In this document: one piece after another, positions 10,684 through 20,149 of the stretch
Numbering within the stretch: position 1 is the stretch's first letter
Layout of the letters: the number at the start of each line of letters is the position of its first letter
Assembly (NCBI RefSeq): GCF_963422355.1
Contig: NC_085088.1
Location: 6,760,014-6,824,013 of the forward strand
Length of the DNA stretch: 64,000 nt
From: Corticium candelabrum
Taxonomy: Eukaryota; Porifera; Homoscleromorpha; Homosclerophorida; Plakinidae
Reading direction: 5' to 3'
Made by a program: the position numbers and the translations under genes
The notes under the pieces: generated by a model
What the model was told of the DNA's origin: nothing
What the model saw: only the letters and a program-made list of their open reading frames with translations
The model's database searches: none

Positions 10684-11180
10684 TCCAACGACCATTCCAC
10701 AAGTCAAGATGACATCGAAGGTACATCCCTATTCAGTAGCGACTCTCCGCTCACCAGGGCACCAACCACCGACAACCCGACAAAATCCCACCGTCCACCT
10801 CTTGTCAACCTACCACTGGCTCCTTCGAGACAATGCAAACCCGAGTTACAATCCAAGATAACTAATTTATTGAAAAAGCAAAGACAGAAAAATATACCGG
10901 TACGACTGAACGAGAGCGTACAGAAACGGAAAGACTTCCGCAATCCAAGCATTTATGAAAAACTCGTCACTTTCCTTGGACTCGACGAGTTAGGCTCAAA
11001 TTTTGAGCATCGCACGTTGGACGAGACAAATTGGGGTTCGGGCTGTTATTTTGATGCTCTAGGACGTTTGCAGGAGTAGTACGACAAGAAAGAGAAAGAG
11101 AAGGCGAAGAGAACGCAAGTGGATTTTGTGAGCGGATCGGCGTTGAAACGGCCGGCGATTGCTCCGGCTGTCGAGCTCGT
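10684..11180 (+). pseudogene. SAP30BP/HCNGP-like exon with an in-frame stop
   Basis: SAP30BP (HCNGP) is a nuclear co-regulator and splicing-linked protein. A splice acceptor (gtttttctgtag) at 10683 opens a frame with a Ser/Pro/Thr-rich start. Then come PPLVNLPLAPSRQC, a basic helix, and the family hallmark RKDFRNPSIYEKLVTFLGLD with ELGSNF, followed by WGSGCYFDALGRLQE. A TAG at 11077-11079 interrupts, after which the same frame continues with the family's Lys/Glu-rich helix (DKKEKEKAKRTQVDFVSGS) and then degrades. Because homology resumes past the stop, it is either a pseudogene, a local error, or a truncated allele. The normal DPHGW core is altered to ETNWG. The acceptor shows it is not a retrocopy. 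Earlier exons were not found. Confidence 0.7.
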
Positions 11181-11649
11181 TTGTGTGTCTGTAAATTGTT
11201 TGTCCATCTGTTTGAACATATGCCTGATGATCAACACGTGGATGGTGGAAAAACATATCTAGACTCTATACACTAGAGATTGGCTTTTGTGGTCTGTTAA
11301 ACAGCCTTAGTTTGGACTGTATAGAAAAATTGTATCCAAGTTAAGATCCTCCTACATTAGATATGCAAGACAATCTCTCATGTTTTTCGCAATCTGGTGC
11401 AACAACCATTCCACTGTTTGAGTCAAGTTTACTAACTGTAACTATGACTTCCTTTTTTTTCTTTCTTTCTGTCTTTTGTTTACACACTGTTAGATGTGCA
11501 CTTATATACCATCTATAAATATTTTTAATTTTTTGATAATTAGTGTCTGGTGGTTGCAGTAGGTTTTGCACCATACTGTTGTTCTTGCAGATTGGAAAAA
11601 TATAAACAGCTTGTCTGTTTATCCATCTGTCTGTCTGTAAATAGTATGT
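11181..11649. other. gene-free stretch
   Basis: No recognised gene. AT-rich, with a pyrimidine run at 11450-11480. It leads into the (CCTG)/(TCTG) microsatellite. Confidence 0.4.
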
Positions 11650-11665
11650 CCGTCTGTTTGTCTGT

Positions 11666-11750
<85 letters not shown>

Positions 11751-11766
11751 TGTCTGTCTGTCTGTC
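11650..11766. repeat. (CCTG)n/(TCTG)n microsatellite at the 3' end of retroelement copy A
   Basis: A tetranucleotide tract of about 115 bp, mostly CCTG with TCTG at both ends. It directly abuts the 3' end of copy A at 11767. Confidence 0.95.
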
Positions 11767-14700
11767 AAGAATCATTTATTTCTTACAATCACACTATCAT
11801 ACATCACAGCAGAAACTACTCGACTAAAGCTAAATGCTTTATGGTGTTCATAGGTAAGTGTATACATATTTTCTGAGGCAAAAGAGACAACTAAAAGTAC
11901 ACTAATGATAAAAGAATTGAGAGCTGAGTGACTCGGGAATCTGACACCCACCACACAACACATTCAATTTCTTCTGAATGACCCGTGCGTTGCACTTTTG
12001 CAGCTGCACTGAAAATCGTTTACGCCAGAAGTCCACAAATTCCGGTGCGTTTGGCTGACCAACTTCGTCTGATGAGAAAGCTGCTAGCTTTCGCAAGAAG
12101 TTCCTGGCCTCTTCTCCCCATGCACCGAAATGTTCGAATACCAAGGGGATGGCTTTGAGAACTGAAGTCCCAGGGAGCTTTTGTTGGCTGTATTTTGCCG
12201 CCTTCCTATTCTCTCGTTGTTTAGCAGCGACGCCTGTTCTATCAGCAGAGCTTGGAAATGCATCCGCACTCCAAGGGTGGGCTAGAGAGATGTCCAGGTC
12301 GAGGTTGGAAGCTGATTCAGAATCGAACATGACGATGTCAGGCCTGCAATCTGAAGTGACATATCTGTTCCTTGGCTCCCGTCGATGGTGGATTTGGAGG
12401 CTCCTGAGGCACTCAGACCACACCCCAGCAATTGATTCGTGAGACCAAATAGGGCCTCCACCGGTCTTGCATGTGAGTAGGTGGTATCCGCTGTCATCCA
12501 GTGGTGCACTGCAGTTGCATGCCTCTGACCAATGTGACAGAGAGATGGGCAATCCAAGCCTCACAAGCGACGCCAAGCGAAAATCGCAGGGTTTGAATGC
12601 GAAACCTTGTGTTGCAGGGATTGCATTTAGCCATGCTCCAGCTCCTTTTCCCTGTAGGGAATATAACCTAGAGGCATCTCTAGCCGTAGCAGAGTTATTT
12701 AATGAAAGTTGTAGTTGGTCTGCAAAGAACTGATTTGAAAGTCTGCTTTGAAGTTTCTTAGGATTTGCCAGATAGTCAGACAAAAGCTTGTCAGGAGGTA
12801 TGGACTTGGCAAGAGCATCACCAACTGAACCAAATTGATGGTCAACCACGTTGTCAACCATGGGTATTACAGCAGGAAAACGAAGTGGGAGCTCAGCAAG
12901 TGAGTGTATCCATGAAGCCACGTAACCGAGTTTGAAGGTGGACGACAGGGATGACATACCAAATCCACCCAGACGTACTGGCAGTGATATTTGCTCCCAT
13001 GGAAGAACCAACTCGGGGAAGCCTAGTACTTGTGAAAATGTTGCGCGCGTCATAGAGTCGTGGATAGAAGCAGCTTTCCTAATATTATTCGGATGTACAG
13101 TCCGGGCCAGATGGTCTAGCTTCGGCACGTGACAATGACGAAGGAGCAGGAGAGCACTTTGAGGGTCATTTAATTTTGGAAGATAGTCACACAAAGAAGA
13201 CCCTGACTGAACGATCTGAGAGCAAGAAGACTCAACAAAAGCAGTAGAACCGATGGGAGTTCCGAGGAACATTGAGCCCTCAGATGTTACTTGAACGTAA
13301 GTATTAGCGGTATTGATGGTACCTGAAGGACTGAAGATCTCGCATTTGGAGTCTGAGACGGATAAACTGCCAGAAAGGAACATATCCTTTAGATTCTGGA
13401 AAGCTTCCAAGGTTTTGTCCGGATGACCCAATAGAAACACGTCGTCAAGGTAAGCTAGGACATGAATTTCTTGAAATCTTTCCTGGAGATCCCTCAGAAT
13501 TGGATGAATTGCTGTGGCAAACAAGGCTGGACCAAGAGGGTCGCCTTGGTGGATGCCTTCTTCCGATGATATAGCGACTGCTGTACCACCCTCCATGAAG
13601 ACTAGTGAGTTGAATCCACCATACATCTGTGATGCGTAATTGTATAGCTCAGGGAAGGACTGGCGTAGCTCGTTGAGCAGGTGATGTCTATTGATAGAGT
13701 TGAATGCATTCTTTACATCGGACTTCAGTACAATCCAATCAGGGTTGTGTTCCAGCATCAGCTCAATATGGTGAATAATTAACTCTGAACCATTCTCTGT
13801 GGAAACTCCATGCTGGATAGGGCAGAAGAAGCTGGCAAAACTGTTTTTCATTTGCACACAGATGGCTCTCGAGGTTACTCGGCGAATGCATTCTCCGATA
13901 GCAATGGGTCTCACATCGCCATTTGGCTTAGGGATAGCAATTAACCGGGAAGAAGACAACAGCTTGGTAGCTATTTCAGGAAGTATCCCATGAGCGATGG
14001 CAGTGCAGGCAGAGAAGAGGCAATCAGCAGTGAAATCATTTTCAATTAGCACTTTCAAATGCTCAAAGCGCCAACCTGACGGGCCTGTTCCAGATCCACG
14101 CGGTGATCGTCTGATAACATCAAAGAGAATAGATCTAGTTAAATTGATGGACTCGTGGTGAGGTGTAGCCTCCCTTATTATTGTTGTTGACCTCCTTGGA
14201 TGTTTTAGTGCCAATTTTGCGGTTGTCTCCGCTGACGATTCAGCCAATCCGGTGCTAGTGAGGACCTTAGACGCACGTGACAACTCACCACATCTCACTA
14301 ATCTTAGTGCCGCTGCTATCCTGGCTTCCTCACTTCCATACGAAGCTCGTTTGGTCGGCAAGCCTTGCAGTTTGACAAGGTCCTCCCATTGCCAGCTCAA
14401 AAATTTCTCATACGCTAACTTTACATCTCGAAGGCCGTTCTTGCCACCTCTCACCATAGGTCGGAGAAGCATGCGAGGGATGAGAAAGAGAAGCTTCCAT
14501 GCCGAAACGTCATCTGGGTTATCTTGAATTTTCTTTAGGGCAATAGCACAACAGTCCTGGAAACGAGCCTTGACGGAGGAATTGATCGTTTGGACAACGC
14601 GAGGGGGCGTGGCTTCTAAGATTGACTGCACTGGGAGGTCCCGAATGAAACGCCAAGCGGTTGATTCCGGGTTGAGTGCGCTGATACTACTCGTAGGTTG

Positions 14701-15109
14701 AGAAAGATCTTGAGGCTCAGATACCATAGTTGGCACGACTGTGGAGGATGCATTCCTCAACGAAGGTGACGGTGGTGATGGCGCACTTGTGTCTGCTGGT
14801 GCGGATGACCGTTGGCCACTTACGGGAAAACTCTGCCGCTTCCTACATTGAGACATGTGTTGCCCAAGCTTTAGAAACCATTTGGAGCAGTGGGGGCAAC
14901 GCTGTAAGCTATGACAAGAGATGAAGTCGCCTGGTAGAAGATTTGGGTCATGAGCGTGACGAGTATGACCGAGAACTCTCTGAAGAGTGCCAGAAACATG
15001 ACAAGACTCATAGGGACAGCTCTCTAGCTGAGACATATCAAAAGATAGAAAGAGGGAAAGCGTTGGGCTGACAGTCAGGAAAGTTCAGCCGCCACCATCA
15101 ATATCCGGG

Positions 15110-15110
<1 letters not shown>
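11767..15110 (-). mobile_element. RLE-type non-LTR retrotransposon, copy A, full length
   Basis: Full-length copy on the minus strand, 5' end at 15110 (cccggatattgatggtgg in its own sense) and 3' end at 11767. Both ends touch (TCTG)n tracts, so the element sits inside a microsatellite. It has a short 5' leader of about 74 bp, one intact ORF and a 3' UTR of about 135 bp. No LTRs are present. A restriction-like endonuclease at the C-terminus places it with the early-branching non-LTR groups (CRE/R2/NeSL/R4/Hero), most of which are site-specific. The clade within that set is not decided here. Confidence 0.88.
11902..15036 (-). CDS. ORF of copy A: zinc fingers, reverse transcriptase, restriction-like endonuclease
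   Basis: This 1,044-aa protein should nick target DNA and prime reverse transcription on it. Two zinc fingers open it: C7/C12 with H24/H29, and C47/C50/H60/C64. The RT domain follows, with IAIPKPNGDVRPIAIGE, motif A DVKNAFNSI near 439, motif B HQGDPLGP near 496 and motif C YLDD near 530. A cysteine knuckle lies near 842-857 (CNC...HLLTC). The endonuclease follows with RPDI near 897 and DLDISLAHPW, then a basic C-terminal helix ending QLQKCNARVI. The start at 15036 is supported because copies B and D also begin MSQ just before the first finger. There is no internal stop, so it may be active. YLDD instead of the usual F/YADD is unusual for R2-like RTs. Confidence 0.9.
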   Translation of the reverse strand: MSQLESCPYESCHVSGTLQRVLGHTRHAHDPNLLPGDFISCHSLQRCPHCSKWFLKLGQHMSQCRKRQSFPVSGQRSSAPADTSAPSPPSPSLRNASSTVVPTMVSEPQDLSQPTSSISALNPESTAWRFIRDLPVQSILEATPPRVVQTINSSVKARFQDCCAIALKKIQDNPDDVSAWKLLFLIPRMLLRPMVRGGKNGLRDVKLAYEKFLSWQWEDLVKLQGLPTKRASYGSEEARIAAALRLVRCGELSRASKVLTSTGLAESSAETTAKLALKHPRRSTTIIREATPHHESINLTRSILFDVIRRSPRGSGTGPSGWRFEHLKVLIENDFTADCLFSACTAIAHGILPEIATKLLSSSRLIAIPKPNGDVRPIAIGECIRRVTSRAICVQMKNSFASFFCPIQHGVSTENGSELIIHHIELMLEHNPDWIVLKSDVKNAFNSINRHHLLNELRQSFPELYNYASQMYGGFNSLVFMEGGTAVAISSEEGIHQGDPLGPALFATAIHPILRDLQERFQEIHVLAYLDDVFLLGHPDKTLEAFQNLKDMFLSGSLSVSDSKCEIFSPSGTINTANTYVQVTSEGSMFLGTPIGSTAFVESSCSQIVQSGSSLCDYLPKLNDPQSALLLLRHCHVPKLDHLARTVHPNNIRKAASIHDSMTRATFSQVLGFPELVLPWEQISLPVRLGGFGMSSLSSTFKLGYVASWIHSLAELPLRFPAVIPMVDNVVDHQFGSVGDALAKSIPPDKLLSDYLANPKKLQSRLSNQFFADQLQLSLNNSATARDASRLYSLQGKGAGAWLNAIPATQGFAFKPCDFRLASLVRLGLPISLSHWSEACNCSAPLDDSGYHLLTCKTGGGPIWSHESIAGVWSECLRSLQIHHRREPRNRYVTSDCRPDIVMFDSESASNLDLDISLAHPWSADAFPSSADRTGVAAKQRENRKAAKYSQQKLPGTSVLKAIPLVFEHFGAWGEEARNFLRKLAAFSSDEVGQPNAPEFVDFWRKRFSVQLQKCNARVIQKKLNVLCGGCQIPESLSSQFFYH

Positions 15111-15144
<34 letters not shown>
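15111..15144. repeat. (TCTG)n microsatellite between copies A and A'
   Basis: A perfect tetranucleotide run joining the 5' end of copy A to the 3' end of the truncated copy A'. Confidence 0.95.
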
Positions 15145-15728
15145 AAATCTTTATATTTCATACATATGAACTATTACAAGCTATTGAGGCGAAAGTCCGT
15201 TATATATCAATTGGACCCACACGGGTCTCTAAAAAATTATCAACTTAGGTTGCATGCAATTGGACACTATATATGTTACTAATGTTATTTTCTTTGCTTC
15301 GTGAGCGGTTCATCTTCTGGATGAGAACCTTTGCGTTGCACTTTTGGAGAGCTACAGCTAATCTTCTTTTCCAGCAGCACTTGAAATCTTGGTTACTGTT
15401 ACCAAGGTCGATGTTTTTACTTAGTTGAGATAATTGAGACAGGAATGATAATTGAGACAGGAATGATAGTGCTTGTCTCCCCCAACGACCGAAGTATTCC
15501 ATAACTAGAGGCACGAAGTTGAGGCATAATCCACCCGGCAGGACCTTCGACTGGTATTTCTCGACTTTCCTCTCTTCCCTTCTTACCGCTGCTGCCCCGT
15601 CTTCTCGGGCTGCTCTTGACAAGATATCGGCACACCATGAGTGGGCCAAAGACACATCTAGCTCGACGTCTGTTCCGGTTACTGGATCCATGATCGCTAT
15701 GTCAGGTCGATCCTCGCAATCACGGTAC
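15145..15728 (-). mobile_element. 5'-truncated copy A' of the same retroelement family
   Basis: Only the 3' end of an element is left: frame 15691-15245 holds the endonuclease end (VELDVSLAHSWCADI, then VMEYFGRWG and ALQKCNAKVL) and about 100 bp of 3' UTR. The break is inside the endonuclease (RPDI side) and is immediately followed by (TCTG)n. 5' truncation is the normal outcome of incomplete target-primed reverse transcription. A short duplication (LSFLSQLSFLSQLSQL) marks an internal tandem slip. Inactive. Confidence 0.85.
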
Positions 15729-15751
15729 CTCTGTCTGTCTGTCTGTCTGTC
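15729..15751. repeat. (TCTG)n microsatellite between copies A' and B
   Basis: Short perfect run at the truncation point of A' and the 3' end of copy B. Confidence 0.93.
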
Positions 15752-18700
15752 AATTTCATTTATTGAAACACAAACTCTACGTTACATTTCTAACACTAAA
15801 TACAAGAAATCTACTGAATTCAGCTTTAGTTTAATGCAAACTACTTTGGTAGTCTCTATTGTGTATGTTCTCATCTTCTTCTCCAGGGAAGACACGTGTC
15901 AGCTTGTGGAGGATGACTCTAGCGTTGCATCGTTGTAATGTTATTGAGAATTTTTTCTCTCCAAAAACCTCTAAAGTCAGCTTCATGTGTATAGCCTTCA
16001 ATGTCCCTTGATCTTCTGGCTAGTTTGTTTAGATAGTTGGTAGCTTCTGATCCCCATGTCCCAAAATGTTCAAATACCAGAGGAGTGAAATTGAGGCTTG
16101 ATGTATTGCCAGCAAGTTGTTGTTTTTCGTATTTGATCATCTTCCTTTCCTCCCTTCTTGCTGCAGCAAAACCTTCCTCTAAAGCTGCCTGCTTTAAAGC
16201 GTCTTGGCTGAAAGGATGAGCCATAGCCACATCAAGGTCATAGCTACACCCAGAGTCATACACAACTATGTCTGGTCTATTCTCATTTCCAGAGTAACGA
16301 TGTCGAGGTTCTTTCTCGTAATGAATCTTTAATTCATGTAGACAAGTGCTCCATGCATTTACAATTTCATCGTGTTGCCACGCAGGCCCACCTCCATGTT
16401 TGCATGTAAGAAGATGATATTCATTTGCCAACTTGCCACATTCACACTGGATGTTCCAGTTGACAAAAGGTGCAGGCATGTCCAACCTCAGAGATGCTGC
16501 CAAACGAAATTCGTGGGGTTTAAGTGCAAGAATCTCTTCAGTAGGAATAACTTCCAGCCATGACCCAGCTCCCTTACCTCTTATTGATCTAAATTTAGCT
16601 GCAGCTCTATCTGATTGTGAAATTGAAGTTTCCAGGCAGGAATTTGCGTTTGTCTCGTGTAGTTGACTAGATAGATTTTGTTGTAATTTCTTGGGTTGTT
16701 TGACAAACTCACTTAAATGTTGGGAATCATCACAACCAGTAGACTCGACAGCTTGATGAATATCGGCCAAGATCTTCGAGACATTATCGGTTGAAAGCAA
16801 GAGTGATACATCGTTAGTCAAGTGAGGGAACGTAGTAGGCAAGTTTGACAGAGTATGCATCCATCCTCCTAAAAACGCAGATGAAGCAATAGCATCGACC
16901 GATGTCATTCCAAATCCTCCTAATTTGATAGGAAGTGCTGCCTGTTTCCACCGTTCATCGACTATTGATGGCACTCCCAATATTTTACAAAAGGTTCTTC
17001 GAGTCATGTTGTCATGTATTTCAGCTGTAGACTGAAATAAAGAAGGTGATACTGACCTAGCCAAGTAGTTTAACTTGGGAACATGGCAATGACGTAGTAG
17101 AAGGCATTCTGACTGAGGATATTCTAATTGAGACAAAGCAGAGCAAAGTGATTGACCAGAGTGAGCTATGTCTTCGAATGCCTAAGACCATAGTCCCATC
17201 ATTCGTCACTTGGAATGGGCAATGTTTGGTATTAAATGGGTCAGGAGTGAACAGCTCACATTTTTGATCACATATTGATAAGCCAAGAGGAGTAAGAGAT
17301 GACTTCAGATGTAAGGCTGCATTGACGGTTGCATCGGATTCACCAAGTAGAAAAATGTCATCTAGATATGCTAATACTTGAACTTTGTTGTGCTTTAGTT
17401 GTAACTGCTTCAAGACAGGATGTATTGTGAGGGAAAAAAGAACTGGACCTAACGGGTCTCCTTGGTGGACTTCTTCTGAATTGATGAGGACTGTTTCTTC
17501 TTCCATTTGGTAAACAAGATGACCAACATTTGCATACATCTGTTTGACATGGTTTAATATTTCAGGAAAAGAAGACTCTACTTGCTGTAGTAGGTTTGAT
17601 CTATTAACGGAATTGAATGCGTTTGACATATCAGTTTTGAGTAATGCTCAACTGGGATTAGATTCAAGGGCTAATTGGATGTGATGAACCAACATTTCTG
17701 ATCCTCCCTCTACTGCCACACCATGCTGAAGTGGTGACAAATGATCAGCAAATTGCTCTTTAGCTGATTGCATATGACTTTAGCTGTTATCCGACGAAAA
17801 ACTTCACCAACAGCAATTGGCCGTACATCTCCATTTTTCTTGGGTATTGCTATGAGTCTGGAAGCTGAGAGAAGAGATGATATTGAATGAGGTAAATGAC
17901 CCCTAGCAATGACTGCGCAAGCTTTGTAAAGATGATCCCTGACAGGGCATGCCCCCAGTAAGAGGCGAATGTGTTCATATCTCCAACCTGATGGACCGCA
18001 TCCAGATCCTCGCGGAGACCCGCGAATTGAGCTGAACAAATCTTTTTTCGACAACTGAAATAAAGTTTCATTCGAACTGATGTTGTCATTCAGATCTCCA
18101 GACCGACACGGATGCTTAGCTGCAAGCTTGTCTCTGGTATCAAGTGATGTTGGAGCTAAACCAGGACTCGTAAGGATCTTTGCTGCTCTTGATATTTCAC
18201 CACATCTTATTAGTCGAGTAGCTGCATTCTTCCGTGAAGATCTTTGATTTTGATGTAAAACCTTGTTGTCTGGAGTGTTGAACTGTGGCAATTCTTCCCA
18301 TTTGTTGTCTAAGAATTTTTCATAGATTGATAAAATTTCACGTTTCTTTGATTTTCCACCTCTCCTTAGAGGTTGTAGAATCATTCTCGGTAGTAATAAT
18401 AGTAACTTTCAAGCGCATTCATCATCAGGGCAATTGACTATTCGACGTAGCGGGATTGCACAGCAAGCTTGAAATGTAGATCTTAGATTAGCTGATATTT
18501 TTGGACTGTTCTGGGTGGTTTTGCACGTAGAATGGTGTCAATCGACAGACCAGAAATCAAATCCCAAGCTTCAGCTTCTTTAGATATCTTCCGTTTTTTT
18601 TTTGAGAAGCTATTCGTCGACAGAGCAGTACGGCAAGACGCCGGAGGCTCGCCATCACTTCTGGAGGTGATGCAATTCCTTTGCGGAAGTGGCTGAGAAT

Positions 18701-19118
18701 CAGCATTGGTCTGATGAGAAGAGGTTCCATAGGCATTGCTACATTTAGAATAATGTTGTTGAAGGCGTTTGAAGCAACAGCAGCATTTGGGACACTGGAT
18801 GAGGTCGTGATTCGTGATGAACGATGACGATATGGCGGTAAAGTCATGATGTTGACGTAAGTGATCTAAAACAAGTCTCAGAGCTCCAGTGAAGTCGCAA
18901 TCAGAGATAGGGCATTGTTCTTCTTCTTGAGATGATTGAGACATAGCCAAATCAGTAAGAAAAAACCGCATGCGACTAGAATCCCAAAAGAAGCAACACT
19001 TAACAGCTAAGAGAAGCGACGTTCGAAAAGGATTGAGCAAGAAAAGCAAGTCGAAGCGAGAAACTAGGAATAACGAACAAGAGATTCAAATACGTTGACC
19101 CGCCATCAACATCCGGGG
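15752..19118 (-). mobile_element. RLE-type retrotransposon copy B, full length but broken
   Basis: Complete span from a 5' end matching copy A (ccggatgttgatggcgg in element sense, ending near 19118) to the 3' junction with (TCTG)n at 15751. A few extra bases (tctcatccacat on the plus strand) separate its 5' end from the next (TCTG)n. Coding capacity is intact in parts but split into four frames. Confidence 0.85.
15919..18944 (-). pseudogene. ORF of copy B, split by frameshifts
   Basis: Same protein plan as copy A. 18944-18483: start MSQSSQEEEQC with both zinc fingers (CPKCCCCFKRLQQHYSKC). 18384-17710: linker and RT start, including GCGPSGWRYEHIRLL and AIPKKNGDVRPIAVGE. 17629-17057: RT core with SNAFNSVNR (motif A, preceding Asp lost at the break), HQGDPLGP and YLDDIFLLG. 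17136-15919: thumb, knuckle (CECGKLANEYHLLTC), RPDIVVYDS, DLDVAMAHPF and a C-terminal helix. Breaks are near 18390-18480, 17640-17700 and 17130. Not functional as it stands. Confidence 0.85.
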
Positions 19119-19129
19119 TCTCATCCACA

Positions 19130-19130
<1 letters not shown>

Positions 19131-19163
<33 letters not shown>
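19131..19163. repeat. (TCTG)n microsatellite between copies B and C'
   Basis: Perfect tetranucleotide run at the 3' end of truncated copy C'. Confidence 0.95.
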
Positions 19164-19750
19164 AATACATATATTTTCAAAGAACAATACTACTACATTC
19201 TAATCTGGCCCAAACGGCCGACGCCATAATTTAACTACGTGCGAATGAAGAATGTCCCAGTCTTGCCAACTTTCTGCTAATTACGCTAGCATTACACCTT
19301 TGCAAAGCTACCGACATGCATTTACGCCACAATAACTTAAATTCATGACTGTTCTTTCTTCCGTCTTCGTCTATAGACTGGAGTGACAGGCGGTGTAGGA
19401 ATTGAGCTGCCTCTGAGCCCCAACGTCCGAAGTGTTCGAACACTAATGGGATGCATTTGGAGGGGAGGCCCCAGACGTCCTTTCTTTAACGTATTTTTCT
19501 GATTTCTTGACCTCACGGGTAGCTGCGGCCGCGCCGTCTTCCTGAGCTGCTCGAGAGATCACATGTAGTGCCATGGGTGGGCCACCGAGATGTCCAGCTC
19601 AATGTCACAACCCTGTTGAGCGTCAAAGACAACGATGTCGGGGCGGTCGTCGCTATTAACGTAAAGATTCCTTGGTTCCCGCTGATGGGACATCTTCAAA
19701 TGCTGTAGACAGTCGCTCCAAACACTAGACAATGTCTCGTGAGTCCATAT
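19164..19750 (-). mobile_element. 5'-truncated copy C' of the retroelement family
   Basis: Minus-strand remnant of the endonuclease end. 19740-19470 reads, with breaks, SHQREPRNLYVNSDDRPDI, DIELDISVAHPW and KSEKYVKE. 19443-19231 reads VFEHFGRWGSEAAQFL and ALQRCNASVISRKL. The 5' truncation lies at HETL, close to where E' and F are truncated. It is bordered by (TCTG)n on one side and by mixed (TCTG)/(CCTG) on the other. Confidence 0.8.
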
Positions 19751-19794
19751 CTGTCTGTCTACCTGCCTGCCTGCCTGCCTGCTGCCTGTCTGTC
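19751..19794. repeat. mixed (TCTG)/(CCTG) microsatellite
   Basis: Imperfect tetranucleotide tract lying between two truncated copies of opposite orientation. Confidence 0.9.
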
Positions 19795-20115
19795 AGATGG
19801 GGCTTAAAGGCTGACGAGCTGATGAATGAACTGGGGAAGAAGGCGAGAGGCTTTGATGGAAGAAGAATTGCGGTAGAGTTTAAAACCTTCTGGAGGAAAA
19901 GACTGTCTATTACTCTTCAAAAATGCAACAGCAGAGTGATTTTGCGGAAGCTGTCAAGGCTTTCTGTGCGCTCATTAGGAGATGACAGTGTTTTGGGAGT
20001 AGATAGAGACATTCAGTGTTTTACTCATTAGCAATAGTCTCGGACTACAAGTAGAACATTTCATTTTAACAATAACTGTTTGTAGTAGTGAAGATTGTTG
20101 ACAATAAACTTGATC
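19795..20115 (+). mobile_element. 5'-truncated copy G, the only plus-strand copy
   Basis: Plus-strand frame to 20031 carries only the last part of the retroelement protein: DELMNELGKKARGFDGRRIA, FKTFWRKRLSITLQKCNSRV and ILRKLSRL, then a stop. About 85 bp of 3' UTR follow, ending ataaacttgatc directly against (CTGT)n. Its own-sense 3' junction is therefore with CTGT, whereas most minus copies end against GACA in their own sense. Confidence 0.8.
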
Positions 20116-20116
20116 C

Positions 20117-20149
<33 letters not shown>
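20116..20149. repeat. (TCTG)n microsatellite between copies G and D
   Basis: Perfect run shared as the 3' neighbour of both a plus-strand and a minus-strand copy. Confidence 0.95.

Noticed and set aside
11341..11876. ORFs coding PACLPACL or GRQAGRQA repeats
   Set aside because: Pure translation of the (CCTG)n/(TCTG)n tract in both strands; no non-repeat protein support.
12084..15000. Many plus-strand and alternative-frame ORFs over copy A
   Set aside because: Shadows of the intact 1,044-aa retroelement ORF; no motifs.
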